Positions 36,532 through 45,144 of a stretch of DNA of 64,000 bases are shown one piece after another. The notes beneath the pieces were generated by a model. That model made no database searches. It was given only the letters and a program-made list of their open reading frames with translations, and had not been told where the DNA came from. Position numbers and translations under genes: made by a program. The stretch spans positions 3,534,001 through 3,598,000 of the forward strand of contig OZ245996.1 of assembly GCA_965230205.1 (NCBI GenBank), written 5' to 3'. The stretch comes from CANLBN01 sp965230205. Its GTDB lineage: Bacteria > Pseudomonadota > Gammaproteobacteria > Pseudomonadales > Cellvibrionaceae. The stretch's first letter is position 1, and every line of letters starts with the position of its first letter.

Positions 36532-37424
36532 ATTTTTCTCCTTTCTGATAACGCAAACAGACCATAAGGCTTAACCGCAAGTACTGCAGCCATCACGAGG
36601 TAAATTGAAAATAATTCTGCTGCTGGATAAAGGTGAACCGAAATAGCGCGTGCAAAGCCAACAAATAAGGCCCCAATAATTGCACCACCGATGCTGCCCA
36701 TGCCACCAATAACAATGACAGCAAATGCCATTACAATTATTTCTGCGCCAATACCCGGCACTACTGATATTTGCGGTGCGGTTACTGCCCCTCCAAGCGC
36801 GCCAAGTGTGGCACCAATAATAAAAGTGACTGTAAAAAACAAGGTGACATTGATACCCAATGCACTGCTAATTTCCCTATCTTCAATAACCACTAAAAGT
36901 AATTTACCAGTACGAGTTCGATTAAGTCCCCACCATAAAACAGCACCGCAAACAATGGCCAAACCAATAAGGGCAAATTTATAGACAGTGTAAGGAATGC
37001 CAGCTATGTCGATATTCCCAAGATAATAGGCTGGCTGATAAGCCACCAGAGATTCTGTACCCCAGATTATTTTGGTCACATCCTCCAGAATAAGAAATAT
37101 TGCATAAGTCACCAGCACCATTAACACTTCATCGCGACCATACATAAACCGTAAAACACCACGTTCGATTAATAGGCCAGCGATAACACCGACAGCAATT
37201 GCCGATAAAGGAATTAAAAGATACGTTAATGCGACGGTAGAGCCTGTTTGTAAATAAACCCCGATAGCCCATGCGGAAGAATAAGCGCCTAAGGCATAAA
37301 ACCCACCATGGGCAATATTTAAAATGCGCATTACCCCATAAATCAGCGTAAGCCCAACCGAGGATAAAAAAAGCCATGCAGCAAAGCCAAGGCCATCGAC
37401 TGCTATTGCAATTGCAGTTAACAT
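36528..37424 (-). CDS. ABC transporter permease, LivH type
   Basis: 298 residues with about 8 hydrophobic segments. Typical blocks are GLTLIYGVMRILNIAHGGFYALGAY near the N-terminus, DREISSALGINV (EAA-like loop) and GGMGSIGGAIIGALFVG. It forms the other half of the channel. Lies 109 nt after the binding-protein stop. Confidence 0.92.
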   Translation of the reverse strand: MLTAIAIAVDGLGFAAWLFLSSVGLTLIYGVMRILNIAHGGFYALGAYSSAWAIGVYLQTGSTVALTYLLIPLSAIAVGVIAGLLIERGVLRFMYGRDEVLMVLVTYAIFLILEDVTKIIWGTESLVAYQPAYYLGNIDIAGIPYTVYKFALIGLAIVCGAVLWWGLNRTRTGKLLLVVIEDREISSALGINVTLFFTVTFIIGATLGALGGAVTAPQISVVPGIGAEIIVMAFAVIVIGGMGSIGGAIIGALFVGFARAISVHLYPAAELFSIYLVMAAVLAVKPYGLFALSERRKI

Positions 37425-37533
37425 GAATACCTCTAATTATTTTTATTAGAAAAAGGTATGAACCACTTATTTCAAAAAGACAAAGAGCGATCCATACAAA
37501 TTGGAGAAACTAAGAACTCATATTTAATTAAGG

Positions 37534-38817
37534 CTACTGACAGTTAGCGCCTTTAAAACCAGATTCGATCCAGTCAACGCTTTTCATATTCGCTGGTGGG
37601 TTCACACAATTAGCCGCATAGCGCTTAACATTGACAAGAGTCCCTTTGCCGGTGTCCTTGTCATATTGATAAGTACCATAAGCTGTTTCTGTAATTGCCT
37701 GATGGCCATCAGAAAGTGCCATCGATACATTGCCACTTGGCGTTGTGAAATTTAATCCTTTTAATGCGGATTTGACTTTATTCTGTTCAGCTGAACCTGC
37801 TTTATCTGCTGCCGCTTTTACGCCAAGAATGGCTTGCACCATATGATAAGAAGGATATGTTGGATAAGAGCCAAAACGGTCAAAATACGCTTTTCTAAAC
37901 CAGTTATTTAATTCACTCTCAGGAGCTAAGGGGCCGTTAGGGCCACGCGCGCCGATCACCGTCCCATTTGGCATTTGAGGACCAAGGCGCTGCATGGCTG
38001 TTTCACCCGTTGTTAATACAACTTGGCTACGAGCAAATAACCCTCGTCCACTTCCCTGTATCAATAAAGCTTCCATATCACCACCCCAAAAGCTTGAGTG
38101 AACCACGCTTGGTTTCTTGGTTAACAGTGCCGATATTTCTGAACCGTATTGACCTGCATAAATTTTAGGGAACTGCTCTGTTGAAATTTTAACGCCGCCT
38201 TTTAATTTTTTCATTGACGCAGAAAAATCTCTCCAGGAATCTTGCCCCCAGGCATAGTTTTGATTAATACCTGCGATTGAAGATGCATCTTTTTTGGTGG
38301 ATAGCACATATTTAGCCGCAGCGACATTGTCCATAGTGGCATGAGCAGCAGTGCGAAATAAATACTCTGGTTTGGTATTAATATCTTCGAAAATTTGAGG
38401 AGTTCCACAGTCAAAAAAGACAGTTAATTTCTTTTCCTCTTCCGCCACAGGCGCGATTGCTTTACAACTACCAGAGGATATATACCCAACGACAATATCA
38501 GCGCCGTCTTTCTGTACTAGCTTTTTATAGTCAGCTACTTTTTGTTTTGAGTTTTCATCAATAAAAACTGGCGATATCTTTGCGCCAGCAAGGCCAGTAG
38601 AATTATAGGGTGCTGGAACCTTACCCGCATTAATTGACTCAACCATTAATTCAGCGGCATTGCGAGCAGGAATACCAAAGGGACCAGCTGCTCCACCTGA
38701 CAAAAAGGTAACAAAACCTACTTTCACTTCATCTGCTGCATACGACACTGTTGCCCCAGTAAGCGCTGTTAAGCATATGGATGTCGATAGAATAGTTTTC
38801 TTTAGATATTTTTTCAT
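37534..38817 (-). CDS. ABC substrate-binding protein, HAAT/LivK-like; first gene of the catabolic operon
   Basis: 427 residues from ATG 38817, which follows GGAG by 7 nt; the in-frame TTG at 38829 overlaps that site. Signal peptide to about residue 28 (...VSYAAD). Type I periplasmic fold: KVGFVTFLSGGAAGPFGIPARNAAELMVE, then GYISSGSC, GINQNYAWGQDSW. This branch (branched-chain/amide/carboxylate binding) also serves urea, amides, aromatic acids and short acids, so the ligand is open. A perfect sigma-54 promoter lies about 100 nt upstream. Confidence 0.92.
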   Translation of the reverse strand: MKKYLKKTILSTSICLTALTGATVSYAADEVKVGFVTFLSGGAAGPFGIPARNAAELMVESINAGKVPAPYNSTGLAGAKISPVFIDENSKQKVADYKKLVQKDGADIVVGYISSGSCKAIAPVAEEEKKLTVFFDCGTPQIFEDINTKPEYLFRTAAHATMDNVAAAKYVLSTKKDASSIAGINQNYAWGQDSWRDFSASMKKLKGGVKISTEQFPKIYAGQYGSEISALLTKKPSVVHSSFWGGDMEALLIQGSGRGLFARSQVVLTTGETAMQRLGPQMPNGTVIGARGPNGPLAPESELNNWFRKAYFDRFGSYPTYPSYHMVQAILGVKAAADKAGSAEQNKVKSALKGLNFTTPSGNVSMALSDGHQAITETAYGTYQYDKDTGKGTLVNVKRYAANCVNPPANMKSVDWIESGFKGANCQ

Positions 38818-38919
38818 TGTGCACTCCAAAAAATTATTTTTATAATTAATTTACTATTTATTATTGTGATAATTAGAGAATGGTATAAACTCAAACTCTG
38901 TAACTCACTAATCTGTTTA

Positions 38920-38934
38920 GCAATGCCTATGCCA
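38920..38934 (-). promoter_or_regulatory. Sigma-54 promoter of the ABC/GabD operon
   Basis: On the minus strand TGGCATAGGCATTGC, followed by T, matches every position of the consensus TGGCAYRNNNNTTGCW, with GG and GC separated by exactly 10 nt. It points at the binding-protein ATG 103 nt downstream. Confidence 0.85.
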
Positions 38935-39003
38935 GCAGGAAAAGATTTATAACTAGTTGAATTAATAGAGTTTTTTATTAATAAAGTATTTTGAAATTAT
39001 CGA

Positions 39004-39055
39004 ATGAGCGAAAACCACTCATATAAAACAAGTCTATAGAGCGGTAACCGCTCTA
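39004..39055. promoter_or_regulatory. Pair of activator palindromes upstream of the sigma-54 promoter
   Basis: ATGAGCGAAAACCACTCAT (39004-39022) and TAGAGCGGTAACCGCTCTA (39037-39055), 33 bp apart (about three helical turns), starting 70 bp upstream of the -24 element. Both share GAGCG...CRCTC and are palindromic. They are likely enhancer sites for the NtrC-type activator encoded at 40498-41838, which has the same motif at its own promoter. Confidence 0.75.
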
Positions 39056-39170
39056 CAAAATCTTGTTTATTTTAAGTAGATATAGGCGATATAGATTTTC
39101 AAAATCAAAAATAAAGAATAAGAGAAAAGTGAAAGGTGAAGAAGCTATTAAAAATAAGGGATAATTGGCA

Positions 39171-40496
39171 TTATCTGGGGTTAATTTTTATGGGCCAGCT
39201 TTCCCCTGGGTAATAAACGAACCAATCACCTAGCATCACACTTGCTGGAGGGTAATTTTTATTGACGATTGTTTTTCCGATAGACTGAGCTTGCAACATT
39301 TGATGACTTTTAGGATCCATACGCGAGGTAAAACCATCGGGATCTTCTGGCAATTTAATACGTAGGTTTTCAAAACTAATTCTTAGCTTTTCTTTGTCGG
39401 TAACCCCACCCGCATTGTGTACAGCTTGCGCAATAGAAACTATCCCTGAATAAGCTCCTTGGGCTGCATAACTGGGATATCGTCCCACACGCTTTTTAAA
39501 ACGTTCACTAAAAGACCGATTTTCTGCACTTAAAGGCCAATTAATGTGGTGGCGGGCAGATAATACAAGCCCTAAGGGCATTTCATCACCTAAGTCTGCA
39601 AATGTTTCATAATTACCGCCCGCATCAAAATTCATCACTGTCGTTTCGTCAAAAAATTTAAGCTGTTTTGCCTGCTTAATAAAATTAATAAAGTCCTGCC
39701 CCCATTGCCCATTGATGACAATATCTGGCTTACTATCGCTCAAGGCATGAATATAAATATTGTAGTTTGTTTCAAATAATTTCGGCCAATATTCCCCAAC
39801 CACATCAAATTTAACTGACTTTTGCGTTAAAAATGTACGTAAATCTGACCAACTCTGATAACCATAATCGTAGTCTGGCCCAATATAGGCGATTTTCAGA
39901 GTGTTATTTTTTGAGCCCTCTTTTACATTGCGCTTAGAATTATTCGTCCCGACATATTTTGCATAATTATTACGAATATATTGTGCTCCAGCCTGCATTG
40001 ACTGCCGTGTATCATTGCTAACTCTAAAATAATAAGGGTGTAAAGCCTCTGTCACTAGCCGTGGAGATGCATGATCAGTTCCTATAAAAAAAACTTCTTT
40101 TTCTTTAGCAATTTCAGTCACTGCCAAAGCAATTCTAGAACTGACAACACCACACAAAAAATCGACTTTTTGGGAATCAATAAAGTCTCTGGCAATTTGA
40201 ACAGCTCGCAAGGGCTTAGATCGAGTATCACCAATAATAACCTCAAATGTTTGAGGTGAAGAAGAATATAAGCGCTTCAAATCCTCTTCTGCAATTTTAA
40301 TTGCTTCGATGCTATCTCGGCCGTAAAGCCCCCCGGGGCCAGCCAAAGGAAACAGGCACCCTATTTTTACTGGCTTATTTTGCTGTAATTCAGTACTACT
40401 ATTATCTGCAATGACTTCACTGATCACTGAACAGAATATTAGCACTCGAAGTAGAACCTTCGAATAGATTTTAATCATCTTGCGACTTAACAGCAT
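39171..40496 (-). CDS. Second HAAT-type periplasmic binding protein, in the two-component operon
   Basis: 441 residues with a Sec signal (1-30, ...EVIADN). Same fold as the importer's binding protein: KIGCLFPLAGPGGLYGRDSIEAIKIAEED, FLCGVVSSRIALAV, YIGPDYDYGYQSW. It starts 1 nt after the response-regulator stop, so it is the third gene of the kinase-regulator operon. Its place suggests that it presents ligand to the sensor kinase, as in TctC- or LuxP-like sensing, and that it does not feed the importer. That is inference. Confidence 0.85.
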   Translation of the reverse strand: MLLSRKMIKIYSKVLLRVLIFCSVISEVIADNSSTELQQNKPVKIGCLFPLAGPGGLYGRDSIEAIKIAEEDLKRLYSSSPQTFEVIIGDTRSKPLRAVQIARDFIDSQKVDFLCGVVSSRIALAVTEIAKEKEVFFIGTDHASPRLVTEALHPYYFRVSNDTRQSMQAGAQYIRNNYAKYVGTNNSKRNVKEGSKNNTLKIAYIGPDYDYGYQSWSDLRTFLTQKSVKFDVVGEYWPKLFETNYNIYIHALSDSKPDIVINGQWGQDFINFIKQAKQLKFFDETTVMNFDAGGNYETFADLGDEMPLGLVLSARHHINWPLSAENRSFSERFKKRVGRYPSYAAQGAYSGIVSIAQAVHNAGGVTDKEKLRISFENLRIKLPEDPDGFTSRMDPKSHQMLQAQSIGKTIVNKNYPPASVMLGDWFVYYPGESWPIKINPR

Positions 40497-40497
40497 T

Positions 40498-41838
40498 TTA
40501 CTCTATCCCTAATTTTTGAATACGCCGTTTGAGTGCATGCCTTGATATTCCTAGTTTCTCTGCTGTCAGCCCTTTTTTGCCATCAAATTCCCGCAATGCA
40601 CGTTGCACAAGCTCTCGTTCAGCATCTTCTAAAGAATCTTTAATAGTTGTTCCTCCTTCAGTGCTGGGTAAACCTCTTAAGTCCGTTGGCAGCCGATCAC
40701 TGGAAATGGTTTCTCCAGGATACAAAATGGTTAGCCTTTCAATAATATTTTTAAGTTCACGGATATTGCCTGGCCAGTCATATTGGTCAAATATTTTTCT
40801 TACCTCTGCAGAGAACACCAAGGGTTGACTGCCCTCGCGTTTTGACAGCATTTCAGCAAAGAAATTAGCGAGCAGCCAAATATCGCCTTCTCTTTCTCGC
40901 AGTGACGGTATTTCAACAGGAATAACATTAAGACGAAAAAATAAATCTTTCCTAAACAAGCCTTTTTCAACGCTTTCGATTAAATTCCTATTAGTAGCCG
41001 CGATAACACGCACATTGGCTATTTTCTCACGAGGAGAACCAATGGGGCGATACGTCCAAGATTCCAACAAGGTGAGTAACTTGGCCTGTAGAGCAAGGGG
41101 AAGCTCTCCGATTTCATCTAAAAACAATGTTCCTTTATCTGCAATTTCAACTAAGCCAGCTCTTGTTGCATTTGCCCCGGTATAAGCGCCCTTAACGACA
41201 CCGAAAAGCTCAGCTTCCATTAGTTGTTCAGGTAGAGAGGAACAGTTTATTTCAACGAATGGGGAATCTTCATTATCATGTTGATTGTGAATTTCACGGG
41301 CAACCATTGTTTTCCCAACCCCTGTTTCACCGAATAGTAAAATGGTTTTTGCCTTACTTTTTGATACTTGTTCAACAACCTCAAACAGGTTTTTCATCTT
41401 GGGGCTATTACCTATTAAGTTTTGAGATGATGTTGCTTTCTCTCTTAAATAGCGGATTTCGCTTTTTAGTTTTTTCCGAGAAATAGTTTCACGTATTAAT
41501 AAAATCAATTCATCAACATCAAAAGGCTTTGTAAGATAATCAGATGCGCCTATTTTCATTGCATTAACGGCATCTTTGGTTTCGCCATAGGCGGAAATCA
41601 TAATTACAGGGGTATCAGGCAGGCTTTCTTTTAGCTTTTTCAGTACCTCTAAACCCGAGGCATCAGGCAAGCGTATGTCTAGTAAAATAATATCAGGCCT
41701 TTCATTTTCAGCCATTTTAAAGCCTGCTGTACCATCATAGGCTTCAATACAATTAATTTGCGCTTGCTGCAAAGTAAAGGATAAAGACTTCGCTAATTGA
41801 ACCTCATCATCAATAATAAGGCATGTTGTTGTATTCAT
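40498..41838 (-). CDS. NtrC-family sigma-54-dependent response regulator
   Basis: 446 residues. Receiver domain 1-120 with phospho-acceptor Asp54 (DIILLDIRLPD). AAA+ domain about 140-375 with Walker A GETGVGKT 170-177, the sigma-54-contact loop GAYTGA 217-222 (GAFTGA with F to Y, a tolerated change), and Walker B TLFLDEIGELP. Fis-type helix-turn-helix at the C-terminus (LTAEKLGISRHALKRRIQKLG). It should activate sigma-54 promoters after phosphorylation by the upstream kinase. Candidate targets are the two palindrome/sigma-54 regions in this window. Confidence 0.95.
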   Translation of the reverse strand: MNTTTCLIIDDEVQLAKSLSFTLQQAQINCIEAYDGTAGFKMAENERPDIILLDIRLPDASGLEVLKKLKESLPDTPVIMISAYGETKDAVNAMKIGASDYLTKPFDVDELILLIRETISRKKLKSEIRYLREKATSSQNLIGNSPKMKNLFEVVEQVSKSKAKTILLFGETGVGKTMVAREIHNQHDNEDSPFVEINCSSLPEQLMEAELFGVVKGAYTGANATRAGLVEIADKGTLFLDEIGELPLALQAKLLTLLESWTYRPIGSPREKIANVRVIAATNRNLIESVEKGLFRKDLFFRLNVIPVEIPSLREREGDIWLLANFFAEMLSKREGSQPLVFSAEVRKIFDQYDWPGNIRELKNIIERLTILYPGETISSDRLPTDLRGLPSTEGGTTIKDSLEDAERELVQRALREFDGKKGLTAEKLGISRHALKRRIQKLGIE

Positions 41839-41859
41839 GATGTTATACCATTGTTATTT

Positions 41860-43527
41860 TTATGTTGCTAAAGCAAATGTAATGTGAACAGTTGTGCCTT
41901 CACCGTAAACACTCTCAATCTCCATGCGGCCATCGTTAACATGAACAAGCTGAGCACAAATGGCTAAACCCAGCCCAGTGCCATTTTTTTTAGTCGTAAA
42001 GAATGGTGCCTGTATTTCAATTAATTGCTCTTCAGGTATACCCTGCCCTGTATCAGTAATGGTTAAATGAACAAATTTACCGTCACGATGCGTTCTTAAT
42101 GTTAAGTGCCCGCCTTCAGGCATCGCTTGTAGCGCATTGAGGACAACATTCATTAATACCTGGCTAAGCTGCCCTGGATCAACATGTATCACCAGAGATG
42201 TATCGCCAGTAATACTCATCGTGACATTGGTTTCTAAAGCCGATGCTGACGCTAAGGTTGAAACCGTTGCCAATGCGTCTCCCACTGGGATGAGTTCTTT
42301 ATGGGGCTCTCTTGGGCGAGCATAATTCATAAACTCTTCAACAATTGCATCCGTGCGAACCACTTCATCGTTAACAACCTGTAGCATTTCTTTATGAGCA
42401 GGATTTGTTTCGGCACGAATAAGCCCATGTACCGTTGTGCGAATAGTCGCAAGCGGATTGCGTATTTCATGGGCTATACCGGTTGCCAATTTACCCAGTG
42501 AGGCTTGGCGTTCCGAATACACACGGGTTTTAATCATAGAATTTAATTGCTTACTCATATTATTAAATGAGTGAGCAAGCGTCCCCAATTCACCCGGCCC
42601 ATTCTCAGGAACCTGTGCAGTTAAATCGCCATTGGCGATGGCTTGGGCGCCATCATTTAACGGAGTAATCATACGCGCTAAGCGCTCAGACATACTGATA
42701 AACAACCACATAATGCCCAGCGCTGAAATAGCGGCAATAACAAGTAACCAGCGCCCAATATCAGATTCTTTATTGATTTTTCCAATATGCTGGAGAGCGA
42801 TATGCCAACCCGGTAAAAAATTTTCAGATTCAATTAATAAGTTTTTGCCCCCGGTAATATCGCCTACCATCGAACTACCAACGACAGAGAGTGCATCTTT
42901 ATTCGGCGTTATAATAATGGGCTCATAAACACCTCTTAAATAAAGGGGTGATGCTTGCTCTGTCATCGATGCCAAACGCACCATTAAGGCAAGCGTTCCA
43001 ATACTGACTTCATTTCTAATAACGGCTTTTTTAATTAAAAACCAACCCGGCCGACCCGATTGCGGTAAAACGGCTTGAATGACATCTGGCTCAGTGAACC
43101 CATTATTAAGATGTACTTCATTTTTGGAGTAAGTTTGTTCAGACCAGGACGGAAAAGCACGAATAAGCTTTCCTTCTGTATTGTAAAAAGCAATGCCGTA
43201 AATATCGGGGTCACCAATTTCAAGGTACAAAAAATCCAGCAACCTTGGCGATAAGTTGATAGTTGAATTTTGTGTAAAAACCGAATTGATTTCCGGTAAA
43301 TCAGCAAGATTTTCTAAACGCTTGTATTGAGCATTAACAAAACTGTTAATTTTTACGACAGCCGTTTGCATATCGCCTTCAATTCTTTCCAATAAAAGGC
43401 GATCCATTAAATTTGAACTATGTCGATCGTAAAGAATGGCGATAATCAGCAGCGGCAAAATAGCAACTGCCAGAGAACCCCATAAATACCGCTTTACAAG
43501 AACAAGTTGTCCAAAATCAAATATCAC
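41860..43527 (-). CDS. Membrane sensor histidine kinase with extracytoplasmic dCache-like domain
   Basis: 555 residues from GTG 43527, which follows GGGGGA. Membrane spans at about 11-32 and 259-279 flank a 225-residue periplasmic sensor (dCache-like). A HAMP domain follows at about 280-335, HisKA with His353 in GIAHEIRNPLATI, and HATPase with NVVLNALQAMPEGG, DTGQGIPEE and GTGLGLAI. An ATG at 43599 reads further upstream, but those 24 residues run into a repeat-like element and lack hydrophobic character. It probably senses the substrate of the ABC operon, directly or through the binding protein encoded with it. Confidence 0.9.
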   Translation of the reverse strand: MIFDFGQLVLVKRYLWGSLAVAILPLLIIAILYDRHSSNLMDRLLLERIEGDMQTAVVKINSFVNAQYKRLENLADLPEINSVFTQNSTINLSPRLLDFLYLEIGDPDIYGIAFYNTEGKLIRAFPSWSEQTYSKNEVHLNNGFTEPDVIQAVLPQSGRPGWFLIKKAVIRNEVSIGTLALMVRLASMTEQASPLYLRGVYEPIIITPNKDALSVVGSSMVGDITGGKNLLIESENFLPGWHIALQHIGKINKESDIGRWLLVIAAISALGIMWLFISMSERLARMITPLNDGAQAIANGDLTAQVPENGPGELGTLAHSFNNMSKQLNSMIKTRVYSERQASLGKLATGIAHEIRNPLATIRTTVHGLIRAETNPAHKEMLQVVNDEVVRTDAIVEEFMNYARPREPHKELIPVGDALATVSTLASASALETNVTMSITGDTSLVIHVDPGQLSQVLMNVVLNALQAMPEGGHLTLRTHRDGKFVHLTITDTGQGIPEEQLIEIQAPFFTTKKNGTGLGLAICAQLVHVNDGRMEIESVYGEGTTVHITFALAT

Positions 43528-43563
43528 ATTTCCCCCGAACCCAAAAAGCTGAGAGTTCTCCTT

Positions 43564-43725
43564 ATGTCTTAAGAGCACCCCTAAAAATGCACTTTTCACG
43601 CGATAGCTGCGTCAGCTCCATGCTCAAATCCTCATTTACTGTATGTAAACTCCGGTTTTACGCGCGTTGCTTCCTTGTTCTCACGAAAAAATTACTATTT
43701 TTCGAAGCACCCTTCTTTAGTTTTT
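43564..43725. repeat. Dispersed repeat-like element touching the kinase 5' region
   Basis: The stretch with GATAGCTGCGTCAGCTCCAT, then CTCAAATCCTCATTTAC and AACTCCGG...CGCGCGTTGCTTCCTTG, looks like a short non-coding repeat I recall from several marine gammaproteobacterial genomes. It ends in a hairpin, CGAAAAA (43684-43690) with TTTTTCG (43698-43704). Only one copy is in this window, so repetition is from memory and not shown here. Confidence 0.5.
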
Positions 43726-43760
43726 ATTCGATATCACATCCACCATTTGGCTATCTATTG

Positions 43761-43775
43761 GCAATATCCATACCG
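43761..43775 (-). promoter_or_regulatory. Candidate sigma-54 promoter of the kinase operon
   Basis: On the minus strand CGGTATGGATATTGC keeps GG-N10-GC and a full TTGC -12 box, but the -24 box differs from TGGCAC at two positions. Its location between the palindrome pair and the kinase gene supports it; about 235 nt of leader would include the repeat-like element. Confidence 0.45.
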
Positions 43776-43835
43776 CCTTACCTAGGCCTTGCAACCCTAT
43801 AAAAGCCAGGTATTGCTCAGTAAATACATAATCTA

Positions 43836-43885
43836 AAGATCGATAACCGCTCACTTTATTTTTATAATGATCGATTATCACTCAT
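43836..43885. promoter_or_regulatory. Pair of activator palindromes upstream of the kinase operon
   Basis: AAGATCGATAACCGCTCAC (43836-43854) and ATGATCGATTATCACTCAT (43867-43885), 31 bp apart. Aligned with the sites at 39004 and 39037 they share the 19-bp pattern ATGAkCGnnAACCrCTCAT. Same motif, same pairing and near-equal spacing point to autoregulation by the NtrC-type activator. Confidence 0.7.
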
Positions 43886-44203
43886 ATTGCAAATAGGCAA
43901 ATACCTCGAAAATATAGAAATAATGTTAATAAAAATAGAGAGGAATTTAACTATTAGGTAAAACAAAAAGAAGAAAGCTCTATTAACCTTCAAGCATTAA
44001 AGTAAATGCTGTAATTCATGCCAGAACTGATCGCCATTCTTACTACTATAACTGTCATGTTTATACAGTATATCTCCTTAAATATTCGAAAACGGGCAAT
44101 TTAAGAAACTGACAGCGCTCACTTTCTCCCCTCGCCCACTTTTAAAAATCAATTAAATCAAACACTTACAAAAATAGCCGGGTAGATAATGCGCCAAGCG
44201 TGA

Positions 44204-44235
44204 GTGACAAAGTGAGCCGGTTCACTTTGTCACTG
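44204..44235. repeat. 13-bp perfect inverted repeat
   Basis: AGTGACAAAGTGA (44204-44216) and TCACTTTGTCACT (44223-44235) with a 6-nt loop. No T-run follows. It could be an operator or the foot of an RNA structure; it lies 58 bp left of the first attC. Confidence 0.7.
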
Positions 44236-44292
44236 ATGAAGTTCTATAAAAAAGTGAAAAATTATGATTGAAATCAATGGATTAACATGGAT

Positions 44293-44347
44293 ACTTAACA
44301 TCTTTATAAGGTAGATATCACGACGGCGTGATATACAAATGTTATAA
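44293..44347 (+). repeat. attC site 0 (left end of array)
   Basis: Inverse core ACTTAAC (44293-44299) and core GTTATAA (44341-44347). Inner arms GTAGATATCAC and GTGATATAC pair with one bulged G, like the extrahelical base of attC hairpins. Short at 55 bp. Confidence 0.6.
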
Positions 44348-44358
44348 GGCATAAAGGA

Positions 44359-44634
44359 ATGAAAAATACAAAATGCCCGGAATGTGGCAAACAAGCAATT
44401 AGCAATTTTAAACGTTGCTTTGGGTTTGCTAAATATAAATGCCAGTACTGTGAATCAAGGCTTAGGATTATGATAGCTCCTACACTAGGCTTACTTGTTG
44501 TTACCGCGCTATTAACTTTTTTATTAGGCCCTATTTTGCAAATTATTGGCCCTAATTTTGTATTTGCTTTTGTAATGCTATTTTTTACTTTTCCATTAAT
44601 GTGTATATTGCCATTAGAAAAAATTCGTGAATAA
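44359..44634 (+). CDS. Cassette protein: zinc-ribbon plus two membrane spans
   Basis: 91 residues. CPECGK at 5-10 and CQYCESR at about 29 form a four-Cys zinc ribbon. Two hydrophobic segments follow (about 38-62 and 66-86), ending in a basic/acidic tail. The gene begins 11 nt after the left attC core and ends just before attC 1. It resembles small integron-cassette proteins annotated only as hypothetical; no function can be given. Confidence 0.75.
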   Translation: MKNTKCPECGKQAISNFKRCFGFAKYKCQYCESRLRIMIAPTLGLLVVTALLTFLLGPILQIIGPNFVFAFVMLFFTFPLMCILPLEKIRE

Positions 44635-44643
44635 ATTAAAAGC

Positions 44644-44736
44644 TTATAACAAGGTTGTCATGTTCGCCGCAAAAAACGCGGCTGGGACTGGCTTTCCGCT
44701 GGCGCTCCAAGCCAGCCCCATACAACGGCGTTAGAG
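44644..44736 (+). repeat. attC site 1
   Basis: TTATAAC (44644-44650) and GTTAGAG (44730-44736). Outer arms GTTGT/ACAAC pair, and an inner stem CTGGCTT/AAGCCAG is present. 93 bp. Confidence 0.85.
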
Positions 44737-44748
44737 GTTAAATTAAAA

Positions 44749-45141
44749 ATGGCTAAGTTCTTAATAATAAGCCTTGTTTTATTGTCAGCTTCAGTAAAAG
44801 CAAGTCCATTTGATACAGCTGAAAAGTATCGAACCACTGGAAATCATGAAAAGGCTATAGAGTATTACCAGCTATCGGAAGGTCACCCGGTAGCTGCTCA
44901 TTGGTTAGGTACATACTATTATGACGGTGTGGTTGTTGAGCAGAGCTTTGTTAAAGCAGTATCTTACTTTGAAACAGCTGCTAAATTAGGTGTTAATGGT
45001 TCAATGGTTTATTTGGCAAATATGTATTTATCAGGCAATGGCCTTAATAAAAACTGCCAGCAGGCTAGGTATTGGGTAAATAAATTCAGCAATAATGCAC
45101 CATCAGCTTCATGGTTAGAATTATTACAGGCTTGTAAATAA
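44749..45141 (+). CDS. Cassette protein: small exported Sel1-repeat protein
   Basis: 130 residues with a signal peptide (1-18, ...SVKAS). Sel1-like TPR units are visible at about 50-115: AAHWLGTYYYDGVVVEQSFVKAV, then YLANMYLSGNGLNKNCQQAR. Two Cys near the end may pair. Sel1 proteins are scaffolds for periplasmic or secreted partners. The partner is unknown. Confidence 0.8.
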   Translation: MAKFLIISLVLLSASVKASPFDTAEKYRTTGNHEKAIEYYQLSEGHPVAAHWLGTYYYDGVVVEQSFVKAVSYFETAAKLGVNGSMVYLANMYLSGNGLNKNCQQARYWVNKFSNNAPSASWLELLQACK

Positions 45142-45144
45142 AAC

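Larger units (their letters stand above)
38818..39170. other. Regulatory region of the catabolic operon
   Basis: 353 bp that carry the operon's sigma-54 promoter and two upstream palindromes (listed separately), and the 3' end region of the second binding-protein gene. The DNA between them is AT-rich. Confidence 0.7.
43528..44292. other. Regulatory and repeat region left of the cassette array
   Basis: About 760 bp with no gene. It holds the repeat-like element, the kinase operon promoter with its palindromes, and a 13-bp inverted repeat (each listed separately). There is no intI gene or evident attI site here, although this is the side where they would be expected. Confidence 0.6.
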
